From: Winogradskyella psychrotolerans
GTDB taxonomy: Bacteria; Bacteroidota; Bacteroidia; Flavobacteriales; Flavobacteriaceae
Direction of reading: 5' to 3'
DNA: 64,000 nucleotides
NCBI RefSeq assembly: GCF_018860565.1
Contig: NZ_JAHKPS010000028.1
Location: 62,001-126,000 of the forward strand
Positions 51,921 through 60,962 of this stretch are shown here, in pieces. Every line of letters starts with the position of its first letter. The first letter of the stretch is position 1. Below the pieces are notes generated by a model. It saw only the letters and a list, made by a program, of their open reading frames with translations, did not search any database and was not told the origin of the DNA. Made by a program: the position numbers and the translations under genes.

Positions 51921-53339
51921 TTAAAACATTTTTTTATAATCCTTAGGATTGATAGTCTTCTGGATGTTATCATTTATAGCAATGGTTTCACTTGTCATGT
52001 TGCCTTCTTTAGATGCAATAGTGTATTCCATAATATAACCTTCAAGAATCGCATCATTTTGAATAAACCAGTTTGGTAAATTAATTTCTGGTGCCACCCA
52101 AAGTGTCATTTTAACCTCACTGTCGGACATCACATATTCATAACAGGTTGCTCCAAGTATCGTTTTAGTCTTTCCTGTCTTTTTAATTTTAGAATAGTCG
52201 TAATTCGCCATTTGGTCGGTAGGATTTTGAATTTGCTGTCCTCCCATCATATTTTGGGACATTTGCATTTTCATACCAGCAGTATCCACAAAAATGTGCG
52301 TATTGCCATCATCCATAACGATTACAGACTCTCCTTGCATTTCTTCATCCGAATAGTCACTCATATCAACCATTAAGCCCATATAATTTTCATTAGGATT
52401 TAACAAATAAGACATCTTATAGGTTTCGTTAGCTTCATCAATATTGGTGACCTTAACTTTAGTTTCAAACGTAAATTGATACACGCCAGCAACTGCAATT
52501 GAATTGGTTTTATGTTGTTCCGAGCCACTCCATCCACTTTCATTAGGTTCTTCTGTTTTAACCACTGAGGTTTGGTTAAAAAATTCTGGACTTTCAGCTT
52601 CAATACCACCTGTTACGGTAGATTCAAAATAGGTTTCGGAATAGTCTTCAGAGTTAGCACTGTGCCTTAGTATTTTTTTTAAATTTACTTTTCCATCAAA
52701 CGAAATTTGAATAGCGCCTTCCGTTAGTACATCAATAGTGACTTGTCCTTTTGAGACATTGTAACTTTGATAATTATCGGAAACTGCTTTTTTAAAATCG
52801 TCTCCAGAATCTTCGTAATGCAATAAATCGGGATCGTAAGATAATTTGAGCATGGCTTCTTCAGGAATTTTAAAACTGCGTTTTACATCCTTAGTATCTG
52901 CTTCTACATCATGTCTTAAATTAGCTTCAGTAGGGATGGTAAGTACAAAGCCATCATGGATATCGGCATCATGAGACCACCACGATCCTGTAATATGCCA
53001 TTCTGAATTGGTTTGTGTCGCTTTTATTTTACCGACTTCAGGAATCTGAACCGCACCAAAAGTATTGGCATGGGTAATGATGACATCGCCGTAATCCGCA
53101 TTAGAGCTTGGCATTTCTAATGGTTTATCAGCTTTTTCGGAAGATTTTGGGGTGTCCTTTTTCTTTTCAGACGTGACATCATCAATCGTTTTATCTATGG
53201 TTTTATCAATTTTCTCTTCGGCTTTTCGTTCTAATTTCTTTTCAACTTTATTTTTTAGCTTTTTTAATAATTGCGCTTCAACAGGCTGAACAGCAGAAAA
53301 TAGCATTAATACTAAAACGTATTTTAAAAGTGTTTTCAT
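51921..53339 (-). CDS. Secreted protein with DUF4412-like C-terminal region
   Basis: The 472-residue protein has a signal peptide (to about residue 22, EAQ) and a highly charged segment (KKLERKAEEKIDKTIDKTID and onward to about 75). A beta-rich middle follows, and then a region with GKTKTILGATCYEYVM and KMTLWVAPEINLP, typical of Bacteroidota DUF4412 proteins of unknown role. It is the first gene of the minus-strand run that ends with the CHAT gene and is divergent from the sigma factor gene (115 bp), so it may belong to that sigma factor's regulon. Confidence 0.75.
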   Translation of the reverse strand: MKTLLKYVLVLMLFSAVQPVEAQLLKKLKNKVEKKLERKAEEKIDKTIDKTIDDVTSEKKKDTPKSSEKADKPLEMPSSNADYGDVIITHANTFGAVQIPEVGKIKATQTNSEWHITGSWWSHDADIHDGFVLTIPTEANLRHDVEADTKDVKRSFKIPEEAMLKLSYDPDLLHYEDSGDDFKKAVSDNYQSYNVSKGQVTIDVLTEGAIQISFDGKVNLKKILRHSANSEDYSETYFESTVTGGIEAESPEFFNQTSVVKTEEPNESGWSGSEQHKTNSIAVAGVYQFTFETKVKVTNIDEANETYKMSYLLNPNENYMGLMVDMSDYSDEEMQGESVIVMDDGNTHIFVDTAGMKMQMSQNMMGGQQIQNPTDQMANYDYSKIKKTGKTKTILGATCYEYVMSDSEVKMTLWVAPEINLPNWFIQNDAILEGYIMEYTIASKEGNMTSETIAINDNIQKTINPKDYKKMF

Positions 53340-53410
53340 TGTTTTTATGAATTGATTACACTTTTAGTTCCTCGAACTTTACAAACATTAACAAACCATC
53401 TAAAAAAAAT

Positions 53411-53418
53411 TATATTTG
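53411..53418 (+). promoter_or_regulatory. -7-like element before the sigma factor gene
   Basis: TATATTTG matches TAnnTTTG 36 bp upstream of the sigma factor ATG. No TTG lies at the usual distance, so it may depend on another factor. Confidence 0.4.
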
Positions 53419-53454
53419 TTTTATTGTTAATGTTTTAGTCTTCGAGATAACTAA

Positions 53455-54000
53455 ATGAAAAACACGCTTAGCGACAACGATTTACAACGACAACTTAGAG
53501 CCGATGATAAAAAAGCTCTAGAAAGCGTGTATCTGAGTTATAAGCAAGCGTTTTTAAATTATGCCAAGCGCTACGACATAGCGACTTCTGATGTCTTAGA
53601 CATATACCAAGACGCCATTATTGCTATGCACCAAAATTTTGTAACGTCGCAATTAGAGCTGCAGAACAGTACCATTAAAACGTACCTCTTTGGCATAGGA
53701 AAAAATAAAATATTTAAAACATTAAAAGCACAGCAACGTGTTATAAGAGTAGACGTTGAAAACGACAATTATACAGAAATTAAGATAGAAGAAGAATTAC
53801 CTACAGCAAACCAACACGCTTTAGCGAAACGACTAAGCGAACTATCTGAAACCTGTAAAACAGTACTTCAACTATTTTATTACAGAAATTTAACGATTGA
53901 AGAAATTGTAGGCTTAACCCATTATAAAGATGCGAATACGGTGAGAAGTCATAAATCGCGATGCTTAAAGCATTTAAAAACGTTGTTTAAAGTAAACTAA
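53455..54000 (+). CDS. Sigma-70 family (ECF-like) RNA polymerase sigma factor
   Basis: The 181-residue protein has sigma region 2 (YLSYKQAFLNYAKRY, VLDIYQDAII, IKTYLFGIGKNKIF) and region 4 (LSETCKTVLQLFYYRNLTIEEIVGLTHYKDANTVRSHKSRCL in part), with no region 1 or 3: the ECF plan. The stop overlaps the ATG of the next gene by one base (54000). Divergent from it runs the surface-protein and CHAT gene series. Comparable pairs of an ECF sigma factor and a TPR membrane protein are common in Bacteroidota. Confidence 0.92.
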   Translation: MKNTLSDNDLQRQLRADDKKALESVYLSYKQAFLNYAKRYDIATSDVLDIYQDAIIAMHQNFVTSQLELQNSTIKTYLFGIGKNKIFKTLKAQQRVIRVDVENDNYTEIKIEEELPTANQHALAKRLSELSETCKTVLQLFYYRNLTIEEIVGLTHYKDANTVRSHKSRCLKHLKTLFKVN

Positions 54001-54713
54001 TGAATAACGAAACACTCATACAAGACTATATTGCAAATCGGCTTTCTACTAACGAAAGAGCTGAAGTTGAGCATTTGTTAGAAACAGATTCAGAATTTAA
54101 AGCTAAATTTGAGTCTCATAAAGATATGGCTGTGGCTTTTAAAATTTCAGAAGCTGAGTCTTTAAAGAGGCGCTTTCAGGAATTAGAAAACACCCTTCCT
54201 AAAGAAAAATCAACTTTTAAAACAGTTAAATATGCCGCTTTTGCTATTGCAAGTGTATTAGTTATTGGGCTATGCTATAACATCTTCAATACGACAACTG
54301 GTAACGATTTATTTGAAGACTATTTTGAAATTTCACCAAATACGTATCAACCCGTAACCCGATCAAATAATTCTGATAAGGACAATACTGCTTTTATAGC
54401 TTATGAAAACGGAAACTATGAATTGGCTGAAAATAAATTTGAAACACTATTAAAAACCTCAGAAAACCCTAATATTCGTTATTATTACGCATCGTCTTTA
54501 CTTAACCAGTCAAAATATGATTTAGCATTAGAGCAATTTCAAATCTTAAATAAAATTGATTTTGACTACACGGACGAATCACTTTGGTACACTGCCTTAA
54601 TCTATATTAGAACTGAAGATTATGATAATGCTAAAGCGCAATTAAAAAGACTGAACTCTAAGAATTCTGTATTTAAAACTAAAGAAAGAAAAGTGCTTTT
54701 AGAAAAATTGTAA
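54000..54713 (+). CDS. Membrane TPR protein, anti-sigma-like
   Basis: The 237-residue protein has an N-terminal cytoplasmic helical segment (1-75, with ERAEVEHLLETDSEF resembling zinc-free anti-sigma domains), one transmembrane helix (about 79-97) and a periplasmic TPR region (about 130-230). It is translationally coupled to the sigma factor gene, the usual place for an anti-sigma factor. I infer that it holds the sigma factor until a signal reaches its TPR domain. Sequence alone does not show sigma binding. Confidence 0.78.
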   Translation: MNNETLIQDYIANRLSTNERAEVEHLLETDSEFKAKFESHKDMAVAFKISEAESLKRRFQELENTLPKEKSTFKTVKYAAFAIASVLVIGLCYNIFNTTTGNDLFEDYFEISPNTYQPVTRSNNSDKDNTAFIAYENGNYELAENKFETLLKTSENPNIRYYYASSLLNQSKYDLALEQFQILNKIDFDYTDESLWYTALIYIRTEDYDNAKAQLKRLNSKNSVFKTKERKVLLEKL

Positions 54714-54720
54714 AAGGCTG

Positions 54721-56352
54721 TTATAAATCCAATCCTTTTAAACTCTCTACCCTATTTCTTGCTAAGAAATCATCAATCGTTTCAAAATGTTCAACAACGC
54801 GTTTTTCTTTAAACTCAAAGACTTTATTTGATAGACCTTGAAGAAAATCTCTATCGTGAGACACGAGAATTAATGTCCCATCAAAATTCTTTAAGGCTTC
54901 TTTTAAAACATCCTTCGATTTTAAATCAAGGTGATTGGTAGGTTCATCGAGAATTAATAAGTTCACTGGTTCTAGTAAAAGTTTCACCATCGCTAATCTG
55001 GTTTTTTCACCACCTGATAAGACGCTCACTTTCTTTTCAACATCATCTCCCCTAAACATAAAACCACCCAAAATACTTTTAATCTGCGTGCGCACATCAC
55101 CCTGAGCCACATCATCAACAGTTTGAAAAATGGTTAGACTCTCATCTAACAAAGCCGCTTGGTTTTGGGCAAAATACCCAACCTTTACATTATGACCTAA
55201 AGCGCAAGTCCCTTCCACATCTATTTCTCCTAAAATAGCTTTTATCATGGTGGATTTTCCTTCTCCATTTCTACCCACAAAACAGACCTTCTCTCCTCTA
55301 GCAATAGACATATTAGCATTTTTAAATACCACATGGTCGTCATAAGATTTAGACACCTCTTTTACCGTCACCGGATAATCACCAGAACGTTGTGTTGCTG
55401 GAAAACGCAATTTTAAAGCCGAGGTATCAATCTCATCAATTTCAATCCTTTCTAATTTTTCAAGCATACGCTCTCGTGACGACACTTGGTTGGTTTTAGA
55501 ATATGTTCCTTTAAAACGCTCTATAAACGCCATATTATCAGCTATAAACTTTTGCTGCTCTTGATAGGCTTTTATTTGATGTGTACGTCTATCTTCACGC
55601 AACTGAAGGTAATGCGTATAATTAGCCTTATAATCGTAAATACGCCCCATCGTTACCTCGATAGTTCTATTGGTTATATTATCTACAAAGGCTCTATCGT
55701 GTGAAATAACAACCACAGCATTCGCTTTATTAAGTAAAAAATCCTCTAACCAAATAACCGATTCAATATCAATATGGTTGGTGGGCTCATCTAATAGAAT
55801 TAAATCCGGTTTTTGCAATAAAATCTTAGCCAATTCTATTCGCATACGGTAACCACCAGAAAACTCATTGGTTTGCCTGGCAAAATCGTCTTGTTTAAAT
55901 CCTAAACCTTTTAATGCTTTTTCAACTTCGGCATCGTAATTGACATCCTCTAAAGCATAATATTTCTCACCCAAATCAGACACACGTTCAATAATTTTCA
56001 TGTAGTCGTCAGATTCATAATCGGTTCGCGTTTCCAATTGTTTATTGAGCGCTTCCATCTCATCACGCATTTCAAACACATGCTTAAATGCTTTTGATGC
56101 TTCATCAAAAACAGTCGTATTATCTTCGGTTAACAAATGTTGTGGTAAATACGCAATAACAGCATCCTTAGGACACCTTACGTTACCATGAGTTGCTTTT
56201 TGCACACCTGCAATAATCTTCATCATGGTCGATTTTCCTGCACCATTTTTACCCATTAAAGCAATTTTATCATTAGCATTAATCGTAAATGACACATCAC
56301 TAAAAAGCGTATGCCCACTAAATTCTACGGCTAAATTATCGACTGAAATCAT
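54721..56352 (-). CDS. ABC-F family ATPase
   Basis: The 543-residue protein has two ABC ATPase domains in tandem and no membrane segments. Domain 1 has Walker A GKNGAGKST near residue 34, signature FSGGYRMR and Walker B LILLDEPTNHID. Domain 2 has GRNGEGKST near 363, LSGGEKTRL and LLILDEPTNHLD. A linker with the P-site-tRNA-interaction-motif-like helix (about 235-310) joins them. ABC-F proteins act on the ribosome, as translation factors (EttA/Uup/YbiT-like) or antibiotic-resistance proteins; the general makeup suggests the housekeeping YbiT-like type. A -7-like element (CAAAACTA, 56372-56379) lies upstream on the minus strand. Confidence 0.93.
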   Translation of the reverse strand: MISVDNLAVEFSGHTLFSDVSFTINANDKIALMGKNGAGKSTMMKIIAGVQKATHGNVRCPKDAVIAYLPQHLLTEDNTTVFDEASKAFKHVFEMRDEMEALNKQLETRTDYESDDYMKIIERVSDLGEKYYALEDVNYDAEVEKALKGLGFKQDDFARQTNEFSGGYRMRIELAKILLQKPDLILLDEPTNHIDIESVIWLEDFLLNKANAVVVISHDRAFVDNITNRTIEVTMGRIYDYKANYTHYLQLREDRRTHQIKAYQEQQKFIADNMAFIERFKGTYSKTNQVSSRERMLEKLERIEIDEIDTSALKLRFPATQRSGDYPVTVKEVSKSYDDHVVFKNANMSIARGEKVCFVGRNGEGKSTMIKAILGEIDVEGTCALGHNVKVGYFAQNQAALLDESLTIFQTVDDVAQGDVRTQIKSILGGFMFRGDDVEKKVSVLSGGEKTRLAMVKLLLEPVNLLILDEPTNHLDLKSKDVLKEALKNFDGTLILVSHDRDFLQGLSNKVFEFKEKRVVEHFETIDDFLARNRVESLKGLDL

Positions 56353-56519
56353 ATTTTGAATTTTAAAGATGCAAAACTACTAAATGGGAAGTCATTATTT
56401 ATAATTGTAGTCAAAATAATATCACAACTCTTATAAGCTAATCCTAGTCTCTATTCAGTTAAGATGTAAAGATCTAATCCATTAATTTTAGAACATAATT
56501 AATATGTAATAAAACAATT

Positions 56520-56663
56520 ATGATACTAACAAAAGTTTTAGGGTTAACAAGCGCATTAACCAAAAGCAAAAAAGCCAAAATAGCCCTTTTAAGTCTCGAG
56601 ATCGCTGTATTAGGTTATGCACTTTACCAACAGAAAAAGGAAAATAAGCGTATTAAATCTTAG
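56520..56663 (+). CDS. 47-residue membrane-associated microprotein
   Basis: An ATG at 56520 opens 47 codons: a basic segment (TKSKKAKIA), then a hydrophobic helix (LLSLEIAVLGYALY) and a charged tail (QQKKENKRIKS). Such a single-helix, basic-tailed protein could sit in the inner membrane. It lies 44 bp before the Sua5 gene. There is no homology I can name; it rests on open frame and composition only. Confidence 0.45.
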   Translation: MILTKVLGLTSALTKSKKAKIALLSLEIAVLGYALYQQKKENKRIKS

Positions 56664-56707
56664 TCGTATGAGATTTTGAAGTAATTTTGTAATCGCATTT
56701 TACGACT

Positions 56708-57691
56708 ATGAGCATCATTTCAAAAGACATATCAAAAGCGATTCAACTATTAACGGCTGAAGACATTGTTGCTATTCCAACAGAGACTGTCTATGGCTTA
56801 GCAGGAAATATTTATAGCGAGAAAGCTATAAAAGCTATTTTTGAAACCAAGAAGCGCCCTTTTTTTAATCCGCTTATTGTTCATATTCCTTCTATAGATA
56901 AGCTTTCCAACATCGTTGAATATATTCCTAAAAAAGCGCAGTTATTAGCCGAAGCTTTTTGGCCAGGGCCAATTACTTTGGTTTTAAAAAAGAAAGCTAT
57001 AATTCCAGATTTAATTACTGGTGGAAAAGATACAGTTGCAGTTCGTGTTCCTAATCATCCCACTACAATAGAATTATTAAAACAATTAAATTTCCCTTTA
57101 GCCGCACCAAGTGCCAATCCTTTTAGTAGCATTAGTCCAACGACAGCAGCACATGTAGAAACCTATTTTAAAAATACTATTAAAATGGTTTTAGATGGAG
57201 GGGCTTGCACAAGCGGAATAGAATCTACCATTATAGGTTTTGAAAATGACAACCCTATTATTTATAGATTAGGCTCAACAGCTTTAGAAGACATTGAAGC
57301 CATTGTTGGAAAAATTGAAATAAAAAACATGGCTACTGAGCGTAGTCAAAATAATAAAGAAATAAGTCCGGATGCTCCTGGTATGTTAGAGAGACACTAT
57401 GCACCAAAGACGACGACGATCTTAACAGATAATATTCCTAACACATTAGATAAATATAAAGAGAAACGTGTTGGACTCATAACATTTCAATCTCAAATTG
57501 AAAATAACGCAATCGAAGTACAAATTGCGCTTTCAAAATCTGGCGACTTAGCCGAATCGGCTTCAAAACTTTACGATGTTCTACATCAGTTAGATAAAAT
57601 GCATCTGGATGTTATTATTGCCGAAAAATTCCCAGATCATGGCTTAGGAAAATCCATAAATGACAGACTTACAAGAGCTACAAAAAACTAA
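56708..57691 (+). CDS. L-threonylcarbamoyladenylate synthase (Sua5 type)
   Basis: The 327-residue protein has a YrdC domain (about 8-195: IPTETVYGLAGN, KKRPFFNPL, WPGPITLVL, VAVRVPNHP, LAAPSANPFSSISPT, GIESTII) followed by a linker with SPGMLERHYAP-like sequence (DAPGMLERHYAP) and a C-terminal Sua5 domain. It makes threonylcarbamoyl-AMP from threonine, bicarbonate and ATP, the first step of t6A37 modification in tRNAs that read ANN codons. A -7-like TAATTTTG lies at 56682-56689. Confidence 0.95.
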   Translation: MSIISKDISKAIQLLTAEDIVAIPTETVYGLAGNIYSEKAIKAIFETKKRPFFNPLIVHIPSIDKLSNIVEYIPKKAQLLAEAFWPGPITLVLKKKAIIPDLITGGKDTVAVRVPNHPTTIELLKQLNFPLAAPSANPFSSISPTTAAHVETYFKNTIKMVLDGGACTSGIESTIIGFENDNPIIYRLGSTALEDIEAIVGKIEIKNMATERSQNNKEISPDAPGMLERHYAPKTTTILTDNIPNTLDKYKEKRVGLITFQSQIENNAIEVQIALSKSGDLAESASKLYDVLHQLDKMHLDVIIAEKFPDHGLGKSINDRLTRATKN

Positions 57692-57752
57692 ATTTAGAAT
57701 ACACATTTCCAAACCATCTGATTTTCAGCACAAAAAATATATCCATCAAGGT

Positions 57753-57782
57753 TTGGTAAATCAATTGTTTATCGTAAATTTG
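57753..57782 (+). promoter_or_regulatory. Promoter of the rplM-rpsI operon
   Basis: TTG (57753-57755), exactly 19 bp, then TAAATTTG (57775-57782): a full match to the Bacteroidota consensus. The leader to the start codon at 57852 is about 60 nt. Confidence 0.8.
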
Positions 57783-57851
57783 CAAACTCTTTTTTAAAGA
57801 GGAATGTTTAATCTTTTTGCGCTGTGAAGCGTAAATATAAATCAAATTAGT

Positions 57852-58307
57852 GTGGATACATTAAGCTACAAAACAGTTTCAGCTAACAAAGCTACCGTTA
57901 ATAAGGAGTGGGTTTTAGTTGACGCTGAAGGACAAACTTTAGGTCGCTTAGCTTCGAGAGTAGCAATACTTTTAAGAGGTAAGCACAAACCTAATTTTAC
58001 GCCACACGTTGATTGCGGTGACAATGTAATTGTTGTTAATGCAGAAAAAATCAACTTAACTGGTAACAAATGGACGGAAAAAAGTTACATCCGTCACACA
58101 GGTTATCCAGGTGGACAAAGAAGTCTGACGGCTACTGAAATGTTTGAGAAAGACCCAACCAGATTAGTAGAAAAGTCAGTGAAAGGAATGTTGCCTAAAA
58201 ACAAATTAGGATCAGCCCTTTTTAGAAATTTAACTGTTGTTTCAGGTACAGAGCACGCTCACGCAGCTCAAAAACCTAAAGCAATCAAATTAAACGAAAT
58301 TAACTAA
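57852..58307 (+). CDS. rplM: Ribosomal protein L13
   Basis: This 151-residue protein has the L13 family stretches WVLVDAEGQTLGRLAS, LLRGKHKPNFTPHVDCGD, VVVNA-like VIVVNAEKI, and MLPKNKLG. The start is a GTG at 57852 (VDTLSYKT). It is a component of the large ribosomal subunit. The S9 gene begins at the next base after the stop codon, the usual rplM-rpsI pair. Confidence 0.98.
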   Translation: MDTLSYKTVSANKATVNKEWVLVDAEGQTLGRLASRVAILLRGKHKPNFTPHVDCGDNVIVVNAEKINLTGNKWTEKSYIRHTGYPGGQRSLTATEMFEKDPTRLVEKSVKGMLPKNKLGSALFRNLTVVSGTEHAHAAQKPKAIKLNEIN

Positions 58308-58694
58308 ATGGAAGTAATTCACAAAATTGGCCGTAGAAAGACGGCTGTTGCTCGTGTGTACGTTGCCCAAGGTAGTGGCAAAATCACAGTGAACAAAAAA
58401 GACATGGCGGATTATTTTACTACTGCAACATTGCAGTATAAAATAAACCAACCTTTAGCCTTGACTAACAATGATGGCAACTTTGATATTACTGTTAACG
58501 TATATGGAGGTGGTATCACCGGCCAGGCAGAAGCAATACGTTTAGGATTAAGTCGTGCAATGTGCGAACTAGATCCTGAAAACAGACTAGTATTAAAGCC
58601 AGAAGGTCTATTAACGAGAGACCCAAGAATGGTAGAGCGTAAGAAATTCGGACAGAAGAAAGCGCGTAAGAAATTCCAATTCTCGAAACGTTAA
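58308..58694 (+). CDS. rpsI: Ribosomal protein S9
   Basis: This 128-residue protein has [13 protein letters not shown] at the start, [20 protein letters not shown] in the middle, and the basic C-terminal tail ending KFQFSKR that reaches the ribosomal P site. Its ATG directly follows the rplM stop. A three-hairpin region follows at 58711-58813. Confidence 0.98.
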   Translation: MEVIHKIGRRKTAVARVYVAQGSGKITVNKKDMADYFTTATLQYKINQPLALTNNDGNFDITVNVYGGGITGQAEAIRLGLSRAMCELDPENRLVLKPEGLLTRDPRMVERKKFGQKKARKKFQFSKR

Positions 58695-58710
58695 TATCCA
58701 AACAACACTT

Positions 58711-58813
58711 AATTCAGAGTTTGATTTTTCAGGCTCTGAATTATTTTATTTTATTGAAAAGATTCTGAAATACTTTAGAATCAATTAAAACAGATCCTGA
58801 AATAAATTCAGGA
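58711..58813 (+). other. Three-hairpin region between rpsI and rpsB
   Basis: AATTCAGAG/CTCTGAATT (58711-58719 with 58734-58742) is followed by a T-rich run and may terminate rpsI. GATTCT/AGAATC (58761-58766 with 58777-58782) and TCCTGA/TCAGGA (58795-58800 with 58808-58813) follow, in the 5' leader of rpsB. S2 genes are often regulated by their own product through a leader RNA; whether this is such a leader is inference. Confidence 0.5.
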
Positions 58814-58904
58814 CTAAAAGTTTAGCATCTAAATGAAGCCAACAGCTAATAACCATTAGCTTAATGGAACATTGCTAATTTAACAGAACGTAAACTATTA
58901 CAAA

Positions 58905-59690
58905 ATGGAAAAAGTAGAAGTAAAAGAATTACTTGAAGCAGGTGTACACTTCGGTCACCTTACACGTAAGTGGAACCCAAACATGGCTCCTTACATTTAT
59001 ATGGAACGTAACGGTATCCATATTATCAACCTTTACAAAACAGCAGCAAAAATTGAAGAAACATCTGAAGCTTTAGCTAAAATAGCAGCATCAGGAAAGA
59101 AAATCTTATTCGTTGCTACTAAAAAACAAGCTAAAGACATCGTTGCTGAAAAAGCAGGTGCAGTAAACCAACCTTACATTACTGAGCGTTGGCCTGGTGG
59201 AATGTTAACGAACTTTGTAACTATCAGAAAAGCGGTAAAGAAAATGGCTGCTATTGATAGAATGAAAAAAGATGGTACATTCAACTCTTTATCTAAAAAA
59301 GAACGTTTACAAGTAGATCGTTTACGTGCAAAATTAGAAAAGAATTTAGGTTCTATTTCTGACATGACTCGTTTACCAGGTGCTATATTCGTAGTTGATA
59401 TTATGCGTGAGCATATTGCCATTAAAGAAGCACAAAAATTAAATATCCCAATCTTTGCTATGGTAGATACAAACTCTGACCCTCGTGAAGTTGATTATTT
59501 AATCCCTGCTAATGATGATGCTTCTAAATCTGTAGATAAAATTTTATCTATCGTAACATCTGCAATTGCTGATGGTTTAAACGAAAGAAAAAATGAGCGT
59601 GCAGAAAAAGATGCTAAATCTGCTAAAAAAGACGCAAAACCAGCTAAAAAAGCTGAAAAAGCGCCTGTAGCATCTCAAGAAGAAGAATAA
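58905..59690 (+). CDS. rpsB: Ribosomal protein S2
   Basis: The 261-residue protein has the S2 signatures LLEAGVHFGHLTRKWNP, YIYMERNGIHIINL, ILFVATKKQAK, RWPGGMLTNF and FAMVDTNSDP. A low-complexity C-terminal tail of alternating Lys, Ala, Glu and Asp (about 225-261) is common in Bacteroidota S2. It is a small-subunit protein and is followed by tsf, the classical order. Confidence 0.98.
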   Translation: MEKVEVKELLEAGVHFGHLTRKWNPNMAPYIYMERNGIHIINLYKTAAKIEETSEALAKIAASGKKILFVATKKQAKDIVAEKAGAVNQPYITERWPGGMLTNFVTIRKAVKKMAAIDRMKKDGTFNSLSKKERLQVDRLRAKLEKNLGSISDMTRLPGAIFVVDIMREHIAIKEAQKLNIPIFAMVDTNSDPREVDYLIPANDDASKSVDKILSIVTSAIADGLNERKNERAEKDAKSAKKDAKPAKKAEKAPVASQEEE

Positions 59691-59709
59691 ATAACATTTA
59701 TACAATATT

Positions 59710-59757
59710 AAAAGTCATTTGGTTCTTTTCATTTTGAAAATTAATTAAATGACTTTT
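59710..59757 (+). terminator. Hairpin between rpsB and tsf
   Basis: AAAAGTCATTT (59710-59720) pairs fully with AAATGACTTTT (59747-59757); the loop is 26 nt. The stem ends 14 bp before the tsf ATG, so it may attenuate rather than stop transcription or may affect tsf translation. Confidence 0.55.
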
Positions 59758-59771
59758 TAAATTTAAAAACT

Positions 59772-60746
59772 ATGGAAAATACTGTAAAAATTACAGCAGC
59801 AGAAGTCAACAAGCTAAGACAAGCAACTGGTGCTGGTATGATGGATTGTAAAAAAGCTTTAGTTGAAGCTGGTGGTGATTTTGATAAAGCCATCGAAGTT
59901 TTACGTAAAAAAGGACAAAAAGTTGCAGAAAAAAGAGCAGACAGAGATTCTTCTGAAGGTGCTGCAATCGCAAAAATAAATGCAGATAACACATCTGGTG
60001 TTGCTATTGTTTTAGGCTGTGAAACTGATTTCGTTGGTAAAAACGAAAACTTCGTAGCATTAGCTAACCAATTAGCTGATATCGCATTAAACTATGACAC
60101 AAAAGAAGCATTTTTAGCTGCTGATTTTGGTGGAATGACTGTTGCTGATAAATTAATTGAGCAAACAGGAGTTATTGGTGAAAAATTAGACATTACTGCT
60201 TTTGAAAAATTAGAAGCACCTTACGTAGGTCAGTACGTTCACATTAACAAAATTGCTGCTTTAGTTGGTTTATCTGCTAAAGTTGATAACGTTGAAACTT
60301 TAGTAAAAGACGTTGCAATGCAAGTAGCTTCAATGGGAGCAACTACATTATCTTACAAAGATTTTGAGCCTGAATTTATCGCATCAGAAACTGAAGCTCG
60401 TATTGCTGTTATTGAAAAAGATAATATCGAATTAGGACGTTTAGGTAAAACATTAAAGAATGTACCTAGCTATATTTCTATGGCTCAATTAACTCCAGAA
60501 GTTATCGCTGAAGCTGAAGAAGCTGCAAAAGCAGAATTAAAAGCTGAAGGTAAGCCAGAACAAATTTGGGATAGAATTTTACCAGGTAAAATGGAGCGTT
60601 TCATTTCTGATAACACAACTTTAGACCAAGAAAAATGTTTATTAGACCAAAAGTTTATTAAAGATGAAAAGCAAACTGTTGCTGATTATGTTAAAACTTA
60701 TGGTGATGTTTCAGTTACAGGTTTCAAACGTGCAACTGTTGGATAA
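59772..60746 (+). CDS. tsf: Elongation factor Ts
   Basis: The 324-residue protein has the N-terminal UBA-like domain with VNKLRQATGAGMMDCKKALVEAGGDFDKAIEVLR, GCETDFVGKNENFVALA in the core, and the dimerisation-type C-terminal part. It exchanges nucleotide on EF-Tu. It is placed after rpsB as in most bacteria and ends before a strong terminator at 60773. Confidence 0.97.
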   Translation: MENTVKITAAEVNKLRQATGAGMMDCKKALVEAGGDFDKAIEVLRKKGQKVAEKRADRDSSEGAAIAKINADNTSGVAIVLGCETDFVGKNENFVALANQLADIALNYDTKEAFLAADFGGMTVADKLIEQTGVIGEKLDITAFEKLEAPYVGQYVHINKIAALVGLSAKVDNVETLVKDVAMQVASMGATTLSYKDFEPEFIASETEARIAVIEKDNIELGRLGKTLKNVPSYISMAQLTPEVIAEAEEAAKAELKAEGKPEQIWDRILPGKMERFISDNTTLDQEKCLLDQKFIKDEKQTVADYVKTYGDVSVTGFKRATVG

Positions 60747-60772
60747 TTAACATTATTCAAATTACAATAATT

Positions 60773-60808
60773 AAAAAAGCTTCTCAAAATTGAGAAGCTT
60801 TTTTTTTG
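60773..60808 (+). terminator. Strong terminator after tsf
   Basis: A 15-bp perfect stem (60773-60787 with 60790-60804, core AGCTTCTCAA/TTGAGAAGCT) with a 2-nt loop and a T-run. Confidence 0.9.
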
Positions 60809-60843
60809 CTTTTTTTTCACTTTTACAGATGCTAATAATTACG

Positions 60844-60851
60844 TAGTTTTG
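60844..60851 (+). promoter_or_regulatory. -7 element of the pyrH-frr promoter
   Basis: TAGTTTTG matches TAnnTTTG. It gives a leader of about 105 nt to the pyrH ATG at 60963. There is no clear TTG at -33, which falls in the T-rich stretch after the terminator. Confidence 0.4.
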
Positions 60852-60962
60852 CTAAACTTTCTAAACCCACATAAAATGAATCAGAATCATATAGTAAATT
60901 TTTACCAATATGATGCTTGACACATTCTATTAGACCATAAAATAGCAATAGAAACTATCTAA

